64,000 bases of DNA, from positions 16,132-80,131 of the forward strand of contig JABLXD010000003.1 in NCBI GenBank assembly GCA_013178285.1, in the 5' to 3' direction. The stretch's first letter is position 1, and every line of letters begins with the position of its first letter. Positions 18,258 to 26,564 of this stretch are shown in pieces. Both the position numbers and the translations under genes were made by a program. The DNA comes from Methanofastidiosum sp. (lineage in GTDB: Archaea > Methanobacteriota_B > Thermococci > Methanofastidiosales > Methanofastidiosaceae). The notes beneath the pieces were generated by a model. It ran no database searches. It saw nothing but the letters and a program-made list of their open reading frames with translations, and was not told the DNA's origin.

Positions 18258-18710
18258 TTAATCAGACAAGAGCAATTTTTTTACTCTGATGCCTGCATCC
18301 CTTATCATGTTCATTTTTATTTCATTGTCAAGGTCATAGTCTCTTCCATATACTATTTCCTTAACTCCCGCATTTATTAGAATCTTTGTACAGGACATAC
18401 AGGGAAAGTGCGTAGAGTATACGGTTGAATTCTCTGTTGAAACACCATGTATTGCAGCTTGAATTATAGTATTCTGTTCTGCATGAACACCTCTACACAA
18501 ATGTGATTTTTCAAGAGAACCAAGTGTCTGCCTAAGGCATGTTTCTTCTGAGCAGTGAGGAAGGCCCCTCGGGGCACCATTGTAACCTGTAGAAATTATG
18601 TAGCCCTCCTTGACTAATACCGCACCCACATGCTGTTTGATACATGTAGACCTTTTCTTAACTAACTCTGCAATACTCATAAAATATGTGTCAATATCCA
18701 TCCTTGCCAT
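18258..18710 (-). CDS. deoxycytidylate deaminase (ComEB/dCMP deaminase family)
   Basis: 150 residues from the ATG at 18710; earlier in-frame codons overlap thyX. Zinc and catalytic residues are in HAEQN (His and Glu) and PCMSC (two Cys), and the family marker VGAVLVKEGYIISTGYNGAP is present in part as GYNGAPRGLPHC. It converts dCMP to dUMP, the substrate of the thymidylate synthase encoded just upstream. The pair forms a two-step route from dCMP to dTMP in one operon. Confidence 0.92.
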   Translation of the reverse strand: MARMDIDTYFMSIAELVKKRSTCIKQHVGAVLVKEGYIISTGYNGAPRGLPHCSEETCLRQTLGSLEKSHLCRGVHAEQNTIIQAAIHGVSTENSTVYSTHFPCMSCTKILINAGVKEIVYGRDYDLDNEIKMNMIRDAGIRVKKLLLSD

Positions 18711-18723
18711 AAAAATCACGTTA

Positions 18724-19443
18724 TTACTTATAAAATTCTTTGACAATTATCCTTCTTTCATCAATCTTTTTTCCGTCAAATAGCTTGTAGCAACCGCATG
18801 AAGCTTTACCTTCAGTGCATATACCTTCGCTGATACATTTTGGGCCAGAAGATTCAAATATGGCCGGTGAAACTTCAAGAACTTGGTATAGCATTTCCCA
18901 AGCCATATCCCTAATCTCCCATTGTGCCCTGTTGCAACAACGTAAATTGAAGAAATGTAGTAGTTCTCTTGCATTCATAGTCATGACAAGATTAGTCTTT
19001 GTTGCATTTGGAAGTACGAATCTTGCATCTTCGGGGGTTATACCCAATTCAAGGAGCTTCTTGTAACTTTCAGAAGTATCCCCAAGGCTCTTTTTGAATA
19101 TTTCTTCAGCAGCTTTGTTTTTCTTAATGGAAGGAGGCGTAACAAATGGAACTTCTTCCATCTTAACATACCTTTGGCTCTGCTGGGTAAAAGAAGCTAT
19201 TCTATGCCTTACAAGCTGATGTGAGCATGCCCTGGATATCCCTTCAATAGAAAAAGTAAAACTTGCGTGTTCAATAACTGAATAGTGACCATACCCAACA
19301 ACTCGCTGAATCCTCTTTTTTGCATTTTCTGTGTCTATTTCCTTCAGCATATCAGAAGGAGTTCCTTCCTTCATTGATGTAAGGGCCGCTACAGCACAAA
19401 CAGTTTCAGGATTCCTAGTATACTCTAAAAGAACAACTTTCAT
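18724..19443 (-). CDS. thyX: flavin-dependent thymidylate synthase
   Basis: 239 residues. The ThyX signature RHR followed seven residues later by Ser is at 79-89 (RHRIASFTQQSQRY). GYGHYSVIEHASFTF upstream and ARELLHFFNLRCCNRAQWEI downstream are also typical. The enzyme methylates dUMP with methylene-folate or methylene-tetrahydromethanopterin, using FAD. It is the first gene of a leftward run through dCMP deaminase, a kinase-like protein and both RFC subunits. Confidence 0.95.
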   Translation of the reverse strand: MKVVLLEYTRNPETVCAVAALTSMKEGTPSDMLKEIDTENAKKRIQRVVGYGHYSVIEHASFTFSIEGISRACSHQLVRHRIASFTQQSQRYVKMEEVPFVTPPSIKKNKAAEEIFKKSLGDTSESYKKLLELGITPEDARFVLPNATKTNLVMTMNARELLHFFNLRCCNRAQWEIRDMAWEMLYQVLEVSPAIFESSGPKCISEGICTEGKASCGCYKLFDGKKIDERRIIVKEFYK

Positions 19444-19531
19444 TATGCTGAATTACTCTAAATATTTTATAAGATTAAGCATTTATTTACAATTTAGCCT
19501 AACCCGTTAAGTTTATATAAAAAATAGTAAT

Positions 19532-19689
19532 TATTGATTATCAATAGCTTTTAACTATTTAAATAATACCATCAATAAATCTAAAGCCATTAAGCTATTT
19601 TTGTTTATATTTTGTAATCATTTTGGAACATTGTTATATATTATCGATATCGAAAAGCTTATAAACTGGTAACTGTATATTGATTATCA
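19532..19689. repeat. duplicated near-palindromic box in the thyX / 87-aa gene intergenic region
   Basis: The 12-mer TATTGATTATCA occurs at 19532-19543 and again at 19678-19689, 146 bp apart. Its core TTGATTATCAA (first copy) is nearly palindromic, as expected for a dimeric regulator site. The second copy sits between a TATA-like element (19657-19668) and the 87-aa gene, and the first is about 90 bp from the thyX start. The whole 19444-19714 gap holds no gene that I can see. Confidence 0.4.
19651..19668 (+). promoter_or_regulatory. BRE/TATA promoter of the 87-aa gene
   Basis: CGAAAAGCTTATAAACTG is a good archaeal BRE plus TATA element. The expected transcription start is near 19688, about 27 bp before the ATG at 19715, which has an AGGTGAAG ribosome site at about 19702. 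A palindromic TATCGATA lies directly upstream. Confidence 0.55.
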
Positions 19690-19714
19690 GCTACTAAAGG
19701 ATAGGTGAAGTGTT

Positions 19715-19978
19715 ATGAAAATAGTTGAAAGAGGAATTGAAAGGCATATAGATAAGCCCTACACAGTTAGGATACTTGTCGAAAACCTAAACCTTGGCAC
19801 AATAAGCCCAGGAACAATTCCAGGGTCTGTAAATGTAAAAACATACGACACTGATCTTGGAACATACCTAGAGCTTACTGGTGACGCAAGGGATGTTATA
19901 GAGTGCGAGACAAGAATAGTTGAGATGGAAGACACTATAAAGGTAAAAGACGTAAGAAAAGTATTTTCCGAGATTTAA
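19715..19978 (+). CDS. conserved-looking 87-aa protein of unknown function
   Basis: 87 residues, acidic, no signal peptide or membrane helix. Predicted mostly beta with a Gly/Pro turn (GTISPGTIPGS), a central LGTYLELTGDARDVIECET and a C-terminal helix. I do not recognise a family. A strong TATA element, a clear ribosome-binding site (AGGTGAAG) and ordinary codon use make it a real gene. It stands alone between thyX, which points away, and a secreted repeat protein with its own ribosome site. Confidence 0.75.
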   Translation: MKIVERGIERHIDKPYTVRILVENLNLGTISPGTIPGSVNVKTYDTDLGTYLELTGDARDVIECETRIVEMEDTIKVKDVRKVFSEI

Positions 19979-20013
19979 TTTTTTTATTTTAACAAATAAT
20001 CTTGAGGAGAACA

Positions 20014-21636
20014 ATGTTAGGAAGATACTCAAGGATTGCCATTTTATCAATACTTATATTGGTACTTATGGCACCATCTACTTGGGGCGCTACTAACAAA
20101 AATTTTCTCATTAATATTGCCAGTGTTAACGGAACTCCAATTGAAGATGCAGAAATTAGATTGTCTTTACAGTCAGATACAAACTATCAGAGGTCTGGAA
20201 ACTCAAATTCTAGAGGGGAGTTACTTTTTGAAAACATAGCTGAAGGAACTTATTCATTTACTATTACAAAAAGTGGATTCGTGACAATACTTGAAAATGT
20301 GGATATAACTTCAATTGATTCAAAAACATTTTATATGAGACATTCAGGATTTAAGATTCTCTCGGGCAATGTCTACAAAGATTCAAACAACAACAATATT
20401 TTTGAAGCCGGTGAACCGGGAGTTGCAAATGCAACTGTTAAAGTGACCAATGTAACTACAAACGAAACATTCTCAGTCAACACAGATGAAAATGGAAAAT
20501 ATAGAATTGAAGTTCCCGACGCACAAAACTATAAAGTTATAGCTTCTTATTCTACTTCAGAATATGAGTTGCCTAACTCTGTAACTCCAGTGGATACTGT
20601 TGATTATTCTGTCAATGTCCCTTTAACTATCAAGGGTGAGGTTTATGGAAAAGTAACTACAGATGATGACAAACCTCTATTTGGAATACAAGTTTTCCTG
20701 AAAGGAACAACTGTATCCTACACTTCAACAGATCTTGGAGGATTCTTTAGATTCTCAGTTAAACCAGGTACCTATTTTGTAGAAGTCGAATTTATGGACT
20801 ATGAGAAGTATACAACTGAACCCTTTAATCTTTCACAGGAAGAGCAAAAAGAGGTCACAATCGTATTATCAAAACAGAAAGGCACCCTTACTTATGAAAT
20901 AAAAACTGAAGATGGCAGAGCCCTATCTGAAGTTGAAGCAGAGATATTAAAGACAGGAAGTGGAGTTTTAGTTCAAAAAATTACAAAGGCAAATGGTACA
21001 ATACAGCTTGTACCTGGAGTATATACACTAAAAGCTGATGCAAAAGGGTATGATCCTTCTGAGATTAATTTTGAAATTTCTAAAGAAGGATTATCAAGAT
21101 CTTTGACTTTAAAACAGGCAAACGGCTCACTAAAAGTTTCGCTAAAAGATGCTAAAGGTAATCCAATAAATGGGGTTTCTATACTCGTAGATGGAGTCCA
21201 AAAAGGCACCTCAGATAATTCTGGCACAATAGTGATATCAGGTCTTCCACCAAAAGAGTATCAAGTTGTAGCTTCTTCAACAATGTATGGAAAAGTTACT
21301 CAGATAGTAAAAGTTGAAGGAGAAACTGAAAAGGACATCAACTTAGTCTTAGAATCAAATATTTTGATTCAAGCACTACCTATAGTAGTAATTGCTGCGT
21401 TTTTCATTATCATAGCTTTATTAAAGATGAATGTTAAAAAAATAGGCCTTCCCAAAAAACCACCTACCCAACTAACCGAAAGGCCAAAATTGCAGGAAGG
21501 ACCCACTCAATCATATTCCCAAGAAATACCCCTAAGACAGGACCTACCTGAGGAAAAGCCTCAACCAATTAAAAAATCAAAACTCAAAACAAAAAGACCC
21601 CTAAGAGGCCTTCCAAAAAAACCTTCAAAAAAATAG
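20014..21636 (+). CDS. secreted, membrane-anchored carboxypeptidase-regulatory-like repeat protein
   Basis: 540 residues from the ATG at 20014, which has GAGGAGA four bases upstream. A signal peptide ends near STWGA. At least five CarbopepD-regulatory or Cna-B-like beta-sandwich repeats follow, each with turns such as GTPIEDAEIRLS, GVANATVKV, PLFGIQVFLKG, GRALSEVEAEI and GNPINGVSILVDG. A single transmembrane helix (about 453-472) precedes a cytoplasmic tail rich in Pro, Lys and Arg. This is a surface-exposed modular stalk or adhesin-like protein; the ligand is unknown. Confidence 0.85.
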   Translation: MLGRYSRIAILSILILVLMAPSTWGATNKNFLINIASVNGTPIEDAEIRLSLQSDTNYQRSGNSNSRGELLFENIAEGTYSFTITKSGFVTILENVDITSIDSKTFYMRHSGFKILSGNVYKDSNNNNIFEAGEPGVANATVKVTNVTTNETFSVNTDENGKYRIEVPDAQNYKVIASYSTSEYELPNSVTPVDTVDYSVNVPLTIKGEVYGKVTTDDDKPLFGIQVFLKGTTVSYTSTDLGGFFRFSVKPGTYFVEVEFMDYEKYTTEPFNLSQEEQKEVTIVLSKQKGTLTYEIKTEDGRALSEVEAEILKTGSGVLVQKITKANGTIQLVPGVYTLKADAKGYDPSEINFEISKEGLSRSLTLKQANGSLKVSLKDAKGNPINGVSILVDGVQKGTSDNSGTIVISGLPPKEYQVVASSTMYGKVTQIVKVEGETEKDINLVLESNILIQALPIVVIAAFFIIIALLKMNVKKIGLPKKPPTQLTERPKLQEGPTQSYSQEIPLRQDLPEEKPQPIKKSKLKTKRPLRGLPKKPSKK

Positions 21637-21681
21637 GGTAATCCATAAGCTTTTTTAGTTTGTAATTCTAATCTTATTTAT

Positions 21682-23070
21682 ATGAAGAAAAAAGTTGTTA
21701 TAATAGGGGCGGGCCCTGCAGGTCTATTTTCCGCTTACAAACTTTCTGAAAATGATAAATTTGACATTGTTCTTTTAGATAGAGGCAGAGATGTAGATAG
21801 TAGAAAATGTCCACTTGAACATACAGGTGTGTGTGATGCTTGTAATCCCTGTAACGTCTTGTATGGGGCTGGCGGTTCAGGTTGCCTTTCAGATGGAATT
21901 CTAAATTTAAGGCCGGATATAGGAGGTGATCTGGAAGAGCTCACTGGAAAAGCAGACAAAGCATTAAAGCTAGTAAACGAAGTAGATTCAATATTTTTAG
22001 AACATGGTGCTCCTGAGAAACTTTTTATCGGCGAAACTGAGATGATCGAAGCTCTACAAAGAAAAGCTGAAGCATCAGGAATTAAGTTTATACAAATACC
22101 ACAAAGGCACATAGGAAGCGACTATACTCCCGTAGTAATTAACTCAATAAAAAAATATCTCGAAAAAAAAGGAGTAAAATTTGTTCTGCTTGCAGACGTC
22201 ACTAAAATAGAAAAAAGTAAGAATAATTATATTACCACATATTTACAAAAAAATATTTCTCATAATATAGAATCTGACTATGTCATCGCAGCCCCTGGAA
22301 GGGCAGGCTCTAGTTTTCTAATGTCTCAAATCAATGAACTCGGCATTAATATAGAGCACCAACCGATTGATGTTGGAGTTAGGGTTGAGGTTTCTAAAGT
22401 CGTGATGAAGCCGGTAATTGAAGTTAATAGAGATCCAAAATTTCACATCTACTCTAAGACCTATGATGATTTTGTAAGGACTTTTTGTACAAATCATGAA
22501 GGATATGTAATGAAGGAACAGTATGATGGGTATGTTGGTGTAAACGGCCATTCAATGAGGGACATCAAATCCCAGAATAGCAACTTTGCTTTTCTTTCAA
22601 GGGTCACATTGACATCGCCTGTTGAAGATACTACTTCTTATGGCGTCTCTATTGCTAAGATAGCTACAGTCCTTGGAGGGGGGAAACCGCTGATACAGAG
22701 ATTTGGTGATTTGAGAAGAGGAAGAAGATCAACACCTGAGAGGATTAGAAGAAGCAATATTAAACCAACACTTCTGTCTGCAACTCCCGGCGACATAGCA
22801 ATGGCATTGCCTTATAGAATAGTAACAAATTTAATAGAATCACTTGAAAGATTGGATAATGTACTCCCTGGAGTTGGAAGCGATTCAACACTCCTATATG
22901 CTCCTGAGATTAAGTTCTATGGTATAAAGGTAAAAGTTGATTCATCAATGGAAACTAATCTCCCAAATCTTTTCGTTGCAGGAGATGGAGTTGGGCTTTC
23001 AAGAGATATAGTAAACTCAGCAGCTACAGGCATTCTTGCAGCACAAGGGATATTGAAAAAGGAGAGTTAA
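21682..23070 (+). CDS. COG2509-type FAD-dependent oxidoreductase
   Basis: 462 residues. The N-terminal Rossmann motif VVIIGAGPAGLFSAYKL binds FAD; a Cys-rich stretch (RKCPLEHTGVCDACNPCN) and YGAGGSGCLSDGIL follow, which is diagnostic for the COG2509 dehydrogenase family. The C-terminal FVAGDGVGLSRDIVNSAATG closes the FAD site. The biological substrate is not known. The four cysteines near 38-52 could form a metal or disulfide centre. It is followed by a HAD phosphatase and a secreted helical protein with spacings of 2 bp each, forming an operon. Confidence 0.85.
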   Translation: MKKKVVIIGAGPAGLFSAYKLSENDKFDIVLLDRGRDVDSRKCPLEHTGVCDACNPCNVLYGAGGSGCLSDGILNLRPDIGGDLEELTGKADKALKLVNEVDSIFLEHGAPEKLFIGETEMIEALQRKAEASGIKFIQIPQRHIGSDYTPVVINSIKKYLEKKGVKFVLLADVTKIEKSKNNYITTYLQKNISHNIESDYVIAAPGRAGSSFLMSQINELGINIEHQPIDVGVRVEVSKVVMKPVIEVNRDPKFHIYSKTYDDFVRTFCTNHEGYVMKEQYDGYVGVNGHSMRDIKSQNSNFAFLSRVTLTSPVEDTTSYGVSIAKIATVLGGGKPLIQRFGDLRRGRRSTPERIRRSNIKPTLLSATPGDIAMALPYRIVTNLIESLERLDNVLPGVGSDSTLLYAPEIKFYGIKVKVDSSMETNLPNLFVAGDGVGLSRDIVNSAATGILAAQGILKKES

Positions 23071-23072
23071 TT

Positions 23073-23873
23073 TTGAAAGACATCCAGTATATATTCATGG
23101 ACATAGACGGCGTTCTCTATAGGGGCCATTATCCAATAAATGGTGCTAAAGAATTCATTGACTATTTAATTGAAGAAGGAATTAAGTTTATTTGCGTCAC
23201 CAATAACTCTGCCAAAACTCCTTCCAACTATTCAAAAAGATTAAGAAATATGAAAATAAATATTGGTGAACATGAAATAATAAACTCTGGAGTCGCAACT
23301 GTAGAATTTTTGAAGGATACATTCCTAAAAGAAAAAGAAAATCTAAGTGCATATGTTGTAGGTGGTGATGGGTTAGTATCCTTAATAGAGAATTCTGGGA
23401 TAAAAATAGATGAAAATAATCCCGATATAGTTGTCGTGGGGTGGGATATATCTTTTACATATGAGAAGATGAAGAAAGCGTCACTTGCAATCCAGAACGG
23501 CGCAATATATATAGGTACTAATCCTGATCTGACATACCCATCGCATGAAGGGATTCTCCCAGGGTGTGGTGCAATTTTGGCATCAATAACGGCTGCAAGT
23601 GGTGTTGAGCCCATTATAATAGGAAAGCCCAAAACGTTAATCATGGAAATGGCCGCTAAACGAATCTCTGCAAAAAAAGATCAAAGCTTGATGATTGGGG
23701 ATAGAATTGATACGGACATATTGGCAGGAAGAAACTTTGGGATTAGAACTGCACTTGTATTGAGTGGAGTAGTTGACAAATCTGAAGCTTTAAAATCCCA
23801 TATAAAATCAGATTATGTCTTTGAAGATATGATGGAGTTATATATCAATCTAAAAAAATCTAGAAAGGTGTAA
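23073..23873 (+). CDS. HAD-superfamily phosphatase, NagD/PNPase type (IIA)
   Basis: 266 residues from a TTG at 23073 with a GGAGAG site six bases upstream. HAD motif I is FMDIDGVLYRG, motif II CVTNNSAKT, motif III lies around IIGKPKTL and motif IV is MIGDRIDTDILAGRNFG. The C2-type cap fits class IIA. Members hydrolyse phosphate from small metabolites such as glycerol-1-phosphate, 2-phosphoglycolate or pNPP; the substrate is not predictable. Tight spacing with the flavoprotein suggests they are co-expressed. Confidence 0.9.
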   Translation: MKDIQYIFMDIDGVLYRGHYPINGAKEFIDYLIEEGIKFICVTNNSAKTPSNYSKRLRNMKINIGEHEIINSGVATVEFLKDTFLKEKENLSAYVVGGDGLVSLIENSGIKIDENNPDIVVVGWDISFTYEKMKKASLAIQNGAIYIGTNPDLTYPSHEGILPGCGAILASITAASGVEPIIIGKPKTLIMEMAAKRISAKKDQSLMIGDRIDTDILAGRNFGIRTALVLSGVVDKSEALKSHIKSDYVFEDMMELYINLKKSRKV

Positions 23874-23875
23874 AA

Positions 23876-24367
23876 ATGAAAAGTAGAAGAATATTAGGAT
23901 TGTGTTTAGTTCTGATTTTTTTACTACCTCTATGCCTTAATACTTCTCTTGAAAACTGGAATACAAGTGTTAAAGCTGCAAATCTCAGATTAGCTAAAGG
24001 AATAGAATACTATAATATTGCCTCAAATGCTTATTCTATTCAAGACATGGACAATGTTAATGTTTATGCTGATAAAGCTATACTTGAGCTTACAACAGCC
24101 AAAACTGCCCTTGATAATGCAATGGGCGAAGCCCAAAAAACAAATAAAGACTGGCTAGTTCTCTACACAAACTACTACTTAAAAAAAGTTCAATCTTTAA
24201 ATAATGCAGCAGTTGAGATTAAAATCTTAAAAGAGTATTTTATCAATGGTCAGGAAGATGGAATTGCCCAATCAATGAATAATATTAGGCAGTATGAAGA
24301 TGAGTTTAAGATGTATGACTTAAAAATGGAAGATATTAGAAGGGCTCATGTATCGGAGTTTCAGTAA
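23876..24367 (+). CDS. secreted or membrane-anchored helical protein of unknown function
   Basis: 163 residues. A basic start (KSRR) and a hydrophobic stretch ILGLCLVLIFLLPLCL form a signal peptide or anchor; the remaining 140 residues are predicted as long amphipathic helices. I recognise no family. AGGTG directly before the gene and a 2-bp gap to the HAD gene make it the third gene of the operon. Its stop abuts the convergent flavin reductase gene. Confidence 0.7.
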   Translation: MKSRRILGLCLVLIFLLPLCLNTSLENWNTSVKAANLRLAKGIEYYNIASNAYSIQDMDNVNVYADKAILELTTAKTALDNAMGEAQKTNKDWLVLYTNYYLKKVQSLNNAAVEIKILKEYFINGQEDGIAQSMNNIRQYEDEFKMYDLKMEDIRRAHVSEFQ

Positions 24368-24916
24368 CTATTCTCTTTTCTTTTCAACTATTTTATCCGG
24401 CGTTGTAAAGTAGGGCCCCCCTAGGTGATTAATGAATTTAACTTTCTCAATATCAACGTAGTCCTTGTAGAAATCTTTTTCAATTTCACAATTTACTATC
24501 TCCCCAATAAAAAGGTAATGATCACCACATAAAAAGCAGTCAATTACTTTGCACTCGATAAAAGCAAAGCATTCTTTTATTGAAGGGCATGATACCTTTT
24601 TACCTTTAACTTCTTTAAGCTTGAATTCCTTGAACTTATCAACATTTCTTCCACTCTCAGACCCACACTGTAATACTTTGTCAATTAGATCCATTGATGG
24701 TATATTGACAGTAAACTCTTTGGAATTGCCTATTAGAACATGGGATAGCTTTTTCGTTGAAAGAGACACTGAAATAAGAGGGGGAGAATGGGAGATGGGG
24801 CTAGTCCATGCTACAGTAACAATATTGGATTTGCCCTGATATTTTGATGTGATTAAAACTAGTGGCCCAGGATTCAATAACCTTAATCCCTTTAGATTAT
24901 CTATTTTGACCTTCAT
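24368..24916 (-). CDS. flavin reductase-like FMN-binding protein (flavoredoxin family)
   Basis: 182 residues of split-barrel FMN-binding fold: PGPLVLITSKYQGKSNIVTVAW, with the conserved TSPISHSPPLISVSLS strand pair, EFTVNIPS and CGSESGRNVDKF are typical of the DIM6/NTAB flavin reductases. The C-terminal YFTTPDKI is also common. It binds FMN and passes electrons between reductants and acceptors. It overlaps the upstream adenosine-specific kinase by 4 bp, so the two are coupled, although a metabolic link is not evident. Confidence 0.85.
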   Translation of the reverse strand: MKVKIDNLKGLRLLNPGPLVLITSKYQGKSNIVTVAWTSPISHSPPLISVSLSTKKLSHVLIGNSKEFTVNIPSMDLIDKVLQCGSESGRNVDKFKEFKLKEVKGKKVSCPSIKECFAFIECKVIDCFLCGDHYLFIGEIVNCEIEKDFYKDYVDIEKVKFINHLGGPYFTTPDKIVEKKRE

Positions 24917-25398
24917 TCTACCTTATATCCTATTTTTTCTAAGATATCTCTTCTTTCTTTCTTTTCGTATTTGTCTTCAACTTTTTCTGCTGAGGTTCCA
25001 TCAACAACACCTATAACAGAGCTTCCTAGATTTGTCTTTGCCACAATAACTTGGAAGGGATTTTCACTTGCACCATAAACAGTGCACACTGCAGGATGGG
25101 TTTTAACATTGTTTAAAACATTAATTGGGAAGGCTCCTCGCATCATAATGACAAATATATGTCCTGCACCTATCTTTAAAGCAGCATTTGCTGCAAGCTC
25201 TTTTAGATGTTCATCGTTTCCTGCAACCCTTGTTAGCTTAGGTTTGGCCTCGTTCATTGCAACCCCTATCTTGATTCCTGCAACACATGTTAAAAGAGTC
25301 TTCGCTAGATCGTCTACGGTATATATAGAAAAGTTTCCCTGTCCAACTATAAACTCTACACCATCATCCTTCTTTATGTCAATGACATTCATTTCCAT
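24913..25398 (-). CDS. adenosine-specific kinase family protein
   Basis: 161 residues from the ATG at 25398, chosen for its AAAGGTGG site and family N terminus (EMNVIDIKKDDGVEFIVGQ). ACVAGIKIGVAMNEAKP-type sequence (here VAGIKIGVAMNEAK), ANAALKIGAGHIFVIMM and VYGASENPFQVIVAKT match the adenosine-specific kinase family (PF04008), whose archaeal members are small and widespread. Enzyme assignment rests on that family; the physiological role is uncertain. Confidence 0.85.
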   Translation of the reverse strand: MEMNVIDIKKDDGVEFIVGQGNFSIYTVDDLAKTLLTCVAGIKIGVAMNEAKPKLTRVAGNDEHLKELAANAALKIGAGHIFVIMMRGAFPINVLNNVKTHPAVCTVYGASENPFQVIVAKTNLGSSVIGVVDGTSAEKVEDKYEKKERRDILEKIGYKVE

Positions 25399-25436
25399 AT
25401 TACCACCTTTTTTCAAACTTTTAATATCACATAGGA

Positions 25437-26090
25437 TTAATCTATGCACCTGTTGAGTGCTTCAAAGGCAAGTACCATGTCTTTTTCATCAACGACAAAT
25501 ATTGTATCCATGAAACAGCTCATAGTCTCAATAACATTTATCCCCACAGCTGAAAGGTTTGAGGATAAGTACGATACAACTCCTGGAGTATTCCCAATAT
25601 CTTCAGGGCTCTTAACAGATATTTCGACAAGGTTCTTTGACACTCTCAATACATTTTCTTTGCCTATAAGATTTGTAACTTCCTCAAGGTAGTCTTCAAG
25701 TAAAATCAAAGTAATACCTTGGGATCCTTGGATAATATTAATAAGATAACCCTCCGATAGGGTCTTCTTTAGAACGGGCTCAAGTTTCAAGAAAACGTGC
25801 CAGCCAGGTTTTAAAGTTAAAGTTGCAACTTTTGTCTTTATGTTAATCCTACTTTTCTTTAGAATAACTTTTATTTTTTTCTCAAGAAAATTTTTTTCCT
25901 TCTGTAATTCTTCAGCATATCTTCTAGACGCTATTAGAACCGCTACCATGTTGTCTATTTTATATTCGTCCATTATCATTCGTGATAATGCAGAATAGTT
26001 GATTATTCCATACTTAAGACAGTCCATTATTGAGGGGTGTGCACCTATGTACTCCCTTACTATTTCGGCTATACTTTTTTTGTCTGACAC
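25437..26090 (-). CDS. ACT-domain regulatory protein
   Basis: 217 residues. The N-terminal half has a helical or winged-helix-like segment (IVREYIGAHPSIMDCLKYG, SALSRMIM) and the C-terminal half contains two ACT-like units, the second ending with PGVVSYLSSNLSAVGINVIE. ACT domains bind amino acids and similar effectors. It resembles archaeal stand-alone ACT proteins related to aspartokinase regulatory domains. A TATA-like TTTAAATATA centred 25 bp upstream of the ATG suggests a leaderless mRNA. Confidence 0.75.
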   Translation of the reverse strand: MSDKKSIAEIVREYIGAHPSIMDCLKYGIINYSALSRMIMDEYKIDNMVAVLIASRRYAEELQKEKNFLEKKIKVILKKSRINIKTKVATLTLKPGWHVFLKLEPVLKKTLSEGYLINIIQGSQGITLILLEDYLEEVTNLIGKENVLRVSKNLVEISVKSPEDIGNTPGVVSYLSSNLSAVGINVIETMSCFMDTIFVVDEKDMVLAFEALNRCID

Positions 26091-26110
26091 AGTAATTATT
26101 TGTATGATAC

Positions 26111-26120
26111 TATATTTAAA
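26111..26120 (-). promoter_or_regulatory. TATA element of the ACT-domain gene
   Basis: Read on the minus strand, TTTAAATATA is centred about 25 bp before the ATG at 26090. No Shine-Dalgarno site is present, consistent with leaderless transcription from the start codon. Confidence 0.5.
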
Positions 26121-26199
26121 TGTTCTGAATAATAGCTAGGCTGATAAATTATACCAAAATACTTAAATCATCTGTATTATACCTATTTTTGTTGTTTTT

Positions 26200-26547
26200 A
26201 TGTCCATTAAAACTCCAAAGACCCTCAGAGAAAAGACAAGGTATGTCAGTTTTAAAATTGAGGGGGGGAAAGACTTTAAAAGAGAGGACCTAGTTAAGGC
26301 TATCTGGAATACAGCCATTGATTTTTTAGGAGAGTTTGGCGCTTCTGAAATAGGTCTTTGGGTAAAGGATTACGATGAAAGTAGAAGATATGGCATAATA
26401 GAAAGTAATATAAAATCATTGTACAAAGCTATATTTATACTATCACTTACTAAATCTGTAGGTAAAGAAAAAGTTAACATATTGCCTCTTTATGTATCAG
26501 GAACTATAAAGGGGTTAGAAAAAAATATTAAGTCTAATGTTAATTAG
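26200..26547 (+). CDS. rnp2: ribonuclease P protein component 2 (Pop5 family)
   Basis: 115 residues. TRYVSFKIEGGKDFKREDLV and a central LGEFGASEIGLWVKDYDESRRYG match archaeal Pop5/Rnp2, which binds the catalytic domain of RNase P RNA with Rnp3. It is the first gene of the proteasome-exosome superoperon, as in many euryarchaea, and ends 17 bp before psmA. Confidence 0.9.
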   Translation: MSIKTPKTLREKTRYVSFKIEGGKDFKREDLVKAIWNTAIDFLGEFGASEIGLWVKDYDESRRYGIIESNIKSLYKAIFILSLTKSVGKEKVNILPLYVSGTIKGLEKNIKSNVN

Positions 26548-26564
26548 TTTATGGAGGTATATAA

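Noticed and set aside
19444..19714. Possible replication origin in the AT-rich 270-bp gap
   Set aside because: No Orc1/Cdc6 gene is in the window and no origin-recognition-box repeats with G-rich flanks are visible; two 12-mers are too few.
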